A stretch of DNA of 10,103 nucleotides from Euperipatoides rowelli (lineage: Eukaryota; Onychophora; Udeonychophora; Euonychophora; Peripatopsidae): assembly GCA_003024985.2 (NCBI GenBank), contig PXIH01S0062894.1; one strand, 5' to 3'. Shown here in pieces: positions 8,049 to 10,103 of this stretch (its first letter is position 1; every line of letters starts with the position of its first letter). The notes beneath the pieces were generated by a model. That model was not told the DNA's origin, ran no database searches, and was given only the letters and a program-made list of their open reading frames with translations. The translations under genes and the position numbers were made by a program.

Positions 8049-8119
8049 GTATTCGTTCACAAAGTAAACCACACGACATCATGAATGAAGTTTATAGGGC
8101 TATGAAAACGCTTAATTTT
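8049..8119 (+). CDS. AMPKalpha: AMPK alpha exon beginning the C-terminal (beta/gamma-binding) domain
   Basis: The 71-nt exon completes Gly with GT and then encodes [20 protein letters not shown] and LNF, ending on a codon boundary. With the previous exon it gives [12 protein letters not shown], the most recognisable string of the AMPK alpha C-terminal domain (vertebrate alpha2: [20 protein letters not shown]). This segment forms the first strand and helix of the domain that anchors the kinase to the beta and gamma subunits. The acceptor is an uninterrupted run of 14 T (8033-8046) immediately followed by AG. The donor is a near-perfect GTAAGT at 8120. His after SKP, Asn in IMNEV and Thr-Leu-Asn-Phe at the end differ from the vertebrate residues, which I take to fit an arthropod copy. 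The expected continuation (EWK..) is not in the window. Confidence 0.96.
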
Positions 8120-8182
8120 GTAAGTACAATATTTTTGTAGTTAATTTATTATATTTCTAGGTGAGATGACTCTCAGCTTTTT

Positions 8183-9254
8183 TTAACCCCTTAGCTGCGT
8201 ACTGTGAATGAAGATTTGTTCCCAATTTGCGTCACTCTTTAGACTATTTTGACATGTTTAGTTTAAGTTATATAAAACAGCTAAATTCTTTTTGAAATTT
8301 GAAATGTTAGAAGCTGTAATTGAATCTTAATTTATTTTATATTTTTTATACAAAAATTAAATCTATCGATCTATTAAAAAAATGGAAAAAAAAAAATAGA
8401 CATTTTTTTCCCCTAGTGCTAACATTTGTTAATTTTATCATATTTCGTTGCTACTTTTGTTATAAATCTAAAATAATTTTAGAAATGTATCAAATTAATT
8501 TTCCTTGTTGTCATTCATAAAATGCTTGATGTCTCAGCAGAAAAGTTAATTTATTGTTTACAGTATTTAAATCAAAACGTCTGCAAAGAAGAACAGGTTT
8601 ATTTTATCTGCCCTAATTGAAAGAGAAATTCTAAAACTTAGAAGCCAGAAACTAATGAACTCTTGTCATTAGAAAGAAAAGTTATGCAGCTTTATTTAGA
8701 AAACTTTATCTTGAAAGAAAGAAAAAAACAAAATAATGATAAAAACGCACAAAAATTCTATATTAGTTTTATACTGTAATTATTATTACGATAAAATGAC
8801 AGTTTCAATAATTTCAGTTTTATTGCCTTATATACATGTACAGTAGATAGTTTATAAGTGCAAAATCTCAATATTATAAAAATTAAATGTGAATAAATAA
8901 TTTTCCAAATGTAATAAAATATGTGAAATTTCAAAGACATACTATTACGACCACCAGCGCGGGAGTTTGTTAAGGCAGTCAATGAAGCAAACCTACTGCC
9001 TGCAGCCATTTACTGTATATTATTTTATGTTTACAAATAGCAACATTAAAAATTATATTCTATAAATTAACATATTTATATTGATTAATTGTTATTTAGA
9101 AAACATAAAAATATATTAATTAGGCATTTAAAAGTTATTAAACTGAAAAAAAAAAAAAAAATTTCTTATTAAGAAGTAGTTTATAAATGTCTTCCGCAAA
9201 ACTGGAACTGTCTGTGAAACCGACAATAAACGTCCTCCGCAGTTAAGGGGTTAA
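8183..9254. mobile_element. Non-autonomous piggyBac-like transposon with TTAA flanks
   Basis: The left end reads TTAA (8183-8186) then CCCCTTAGCTGCG (8187-8199). The right end, read inward on the minus strand, is TTAA (9251-9254) then CCCCTTAACTGCG (9250-9238). The 13-bp ends match at 12 positions, start with CCC, and abut TTAA on both sides, which is the target-site signature of the piggyBac superfamily. A second TTTGCG word occurs further in at each end (about 40 bases on the left, about 60 on the right). The element is 1,064 bp without the duplication, AT-rich, with an A14 run near 9148 and a GC-rich islet at 8941-9008. No DDD transposase frame is present. The longest open frames inside (66 and 83 codons) look random, so it would depend on a transposase from elsewhere. 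It lies wholly within an intron, 64 bases after the third exon. Confidence 0.68.
8941..9008. other. GC-rich islet inside the piggyBac-like element, unidentified
   Basis: About 68 bases with CGACCACCAGCGCGGGAG and CTGCCTGCAGCC stand out in surrounding DNA that is overwhelmingly A and T. It has no tRNA box B or obvious RNA-gene fold. Short open frames cross it on both strands, but none resembles a known protein. It may be a fragment of the ancestral autonomous element or a nested insertion. Confidence 0.4.
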
Positions 9255-10061
9255 GTTTGTGTACAGTACATAAAAGTCCAATAAAAATTTAAATGATTCA
9301 AGCTTAGGATTTTAGCAAGAAAATAAGTCATATTGTGATATTTAGTTCTTCAGTACATACTGTATTAAGGGAATAGGTTAGAAAATCTTATTTCCTGAAG
9401 TAAACAAAATTAACTTCCATATTCCTTAGTAGTGTTTCCTTCTAGGAATTTTTAGTAGGGTGGGGCACACTTCCCTTTTTATACCTCGGAAATATCACTT
9501 TGACCATTTTTAATACCTCCTGCTGTCTTTCACCCTACCATATTTTTTAAATATTAATTATTGCTACTACTTCTTTACTTTGTTAATTAATTTACTCAGA
9601 TTTCAATTGTCTTCTCAGCAATCAAAGTCGGCCTATTTAACATTCTCATTATTCATCAAATAATCATTAGCTAGACATGAATAACCTTTCATGAACTTTA
9701 TAAATTTCTACTGACCGAATCATGTTTATTAAAGCCTACTTAGGGCCCCAGAAAAAAGAATTATTAATTTCTAAAAATTTAATTATTGTAATAAGGTAGT
9801 GAATTAGTTGTGTACTAATAAAGTATTTTTGTTAAATAAAATAATGACTTTTTGATTAAAATTAATTTCATTTTATAAACGTGATCTCAATTGTCCACGC
9901 TAACACATAACTGGCCGTTCGAACACAAAGCGAACTAGTATTGATTGCACACACTGATTGGTTCTTATATGACGAGTTGCATCCACAATAAAACTTGTCA
10001 TTTTTATCTCGCACATTCCCAATGCCACCCAGAGCCTATATTCATATCTGTCAATCTGAAG

Positions 10062-10103
10062 TAGAGATGGGAAAAAACGTTTAATTGGCTAAACGTTTAA
10101 ACG
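10062..10103 (+). mobile_element. Left terminus of a probable hAT-type DNA transposon, cut by the window end
   Basis: TAGAGATGGGAAAAAACG starting at 10062 resembles the (C/T)AGAGATGGGCAAA terminal inverted repeats common in hAT elements and their MITEs. It is followed by two AAACGTTTAA-type palindromic words within 30 bases, like the subterminal repeats of such elements. The preceding eight bases (10054-10061, ATCTGAAG) would be the target-site duplication. The partner end is outside the window, so this rests on the end sequence alone. Confidence 0.5.

Larger units (their letters stand above)
1..10103 (+). other. AMPKalpha: AMPK alpha-subunit gene, internal part only (3 exons, 4 introns)
   Basis: Three + strand exons flanked by GT/AG splice signals join without a frame break (exon 1 ends in phase 1, exons 2 and 3 each start with the last two bases of a codon). 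They encode a run collinear with the AMPK alpha C-terminal half. PHPER is the RIM2 core and [17 protein letters not shown] opens the alpha-C domain. In vertebrate alpha subunits the matching pieces are KPHPERMPPL and [14 protein letters not shown], in the same order. Neither the start codon, kinase domain nor stop codon is in the window. The window covers roughly 68 of the 500-plus residues typical of the family. The next expected residues (EWKVVN in the vertebrate protein) were looked for after 8119 and not found, so the last intron runs off the window. The arthropod assignment is inference. Confidence 0.93.
8120..10103 (+). other. AMPKalpha: Intron downstream of the third exon (5' part, runs off the window)
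   Basis: The intron begins with GTAAGT and has no acceptor followed by recognisable AMPK coding sequence up to the window end, so it is at least 1.98 kb. About half of it is the piggyBac-like element (8183-9254). From 9255 to about 9880 it is featureless AT-rich DNA. From 9880 to 10060 it is somewhat more GC-rich, with nothing I can name, and it ends in a probable hAT element terminus. Confidence 0.85.

Noticed and set aside
8320-8520. 66-codon + frame, considered as a piggyBac transposase remnant with a Cys-rich tail
   Set aside because: Only a few Cys and His residues, with no Cys pattern of the piggyBac C-terminal ring-type domain and no DDD motif. The composition is that of random AT-rich DNA.
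8758-9009. 83-codon minus-strand frame starting MAAGSRFASL
   Set aside because: The start lies in the GC islet and the rest is AT-rich low complexity, with no recognised domain. Kept only as an unexplained islet.
1063-9161. Numerous poly-T and poly-A runs (8-15 bases) considered as retroposon tails
   Set aside because: They are spread evenly through AT-rich introns without adjacent SINE/LINE bodies or target duplications. Only the T14 at an acceptor was judged informative.
9441-9490. GTAGGGTGGGGCACACTTCCC-type sequence considered as a transposon end
   Set aside because: It looks repeat-like, but I found no inverted partner or target duplication, so it is not called.
8150-10103. Search for the next AMPK alpha exon (expected EWKVVN..)
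   Set aside because: No acceptor followed by a matching coding string was seen. The next exon must be beyond the window.

Overview
This window is eukaryotic: very AT-rich, intron-dominated DNA with no bacterial gene organisation. It holds a partial gene on the + strand. Three short exons (1235-1274, 6508-6600, 8049-8119) splice in frame into about 68 residues of the alpha (catalytic) subunit of AMP-activated protein kinase (AMPK). The joined product reads from the alpha-RIM2 motif (..VRPHPERIQPL..) through a linker into the start of the C-terminal regulatory domain (..[28 protein letters not shown]). The kinase domain, autoinhibitory domain and RIM1 should lie upstream, and the rest of the C-terminal domain downstream. 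I found neither inside the window. The large, TE-laden introns and the residues of the third exon suggest an arthropod, most likely a crustacean. That assignment is inference.

Layout. 1-1234 is intron: a degenerate tandem array of about 170-bp units (about 61-725), a pogo/Tigger-like element end (about 731-830), then plain AT-rich DNA. A 40-nt exon at 1235-1274 carries the RIM2 core. A 5.2-kb intron (1275-6507) contains an antisense retroviral-type LTR (about 3565-4646), possibly with part of its leader (about 3400-3560). Exon 6508-6600 encodes the linker. A 1.45-kb intron follows, then exon 8049-8119, which starts the gamma/beta-binding C-terminal domain. The last intron (8120 to the end) contains a complete short transposon with piggyBac-type hallmarks (TTAA on both sides, 13-bp inverted ends, 8183-9254). 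At the right edge is what looks like the first 42 bases of a hAT-type element (10062 onward).

How it works together. AMPK is the cellular energy-sensing heterotrimer. RIM2 contacts the nucleotide-bound gamma subunit, and the segment beginning [12 protein letters not shown] opens the domain that packs against beta and gamma. The exons therefore encode part of the physical relay from nucleotide sensing to kinase control. The 93-nt linker exon is phase 1-1, so skipping it would keep the frame and shorten that relay by 31 residues. No free-standing protein gene, RNA gene or CRISPR array was found. The open frames of 60-117 codons elsewhere look like chance or repeat-derived frames.
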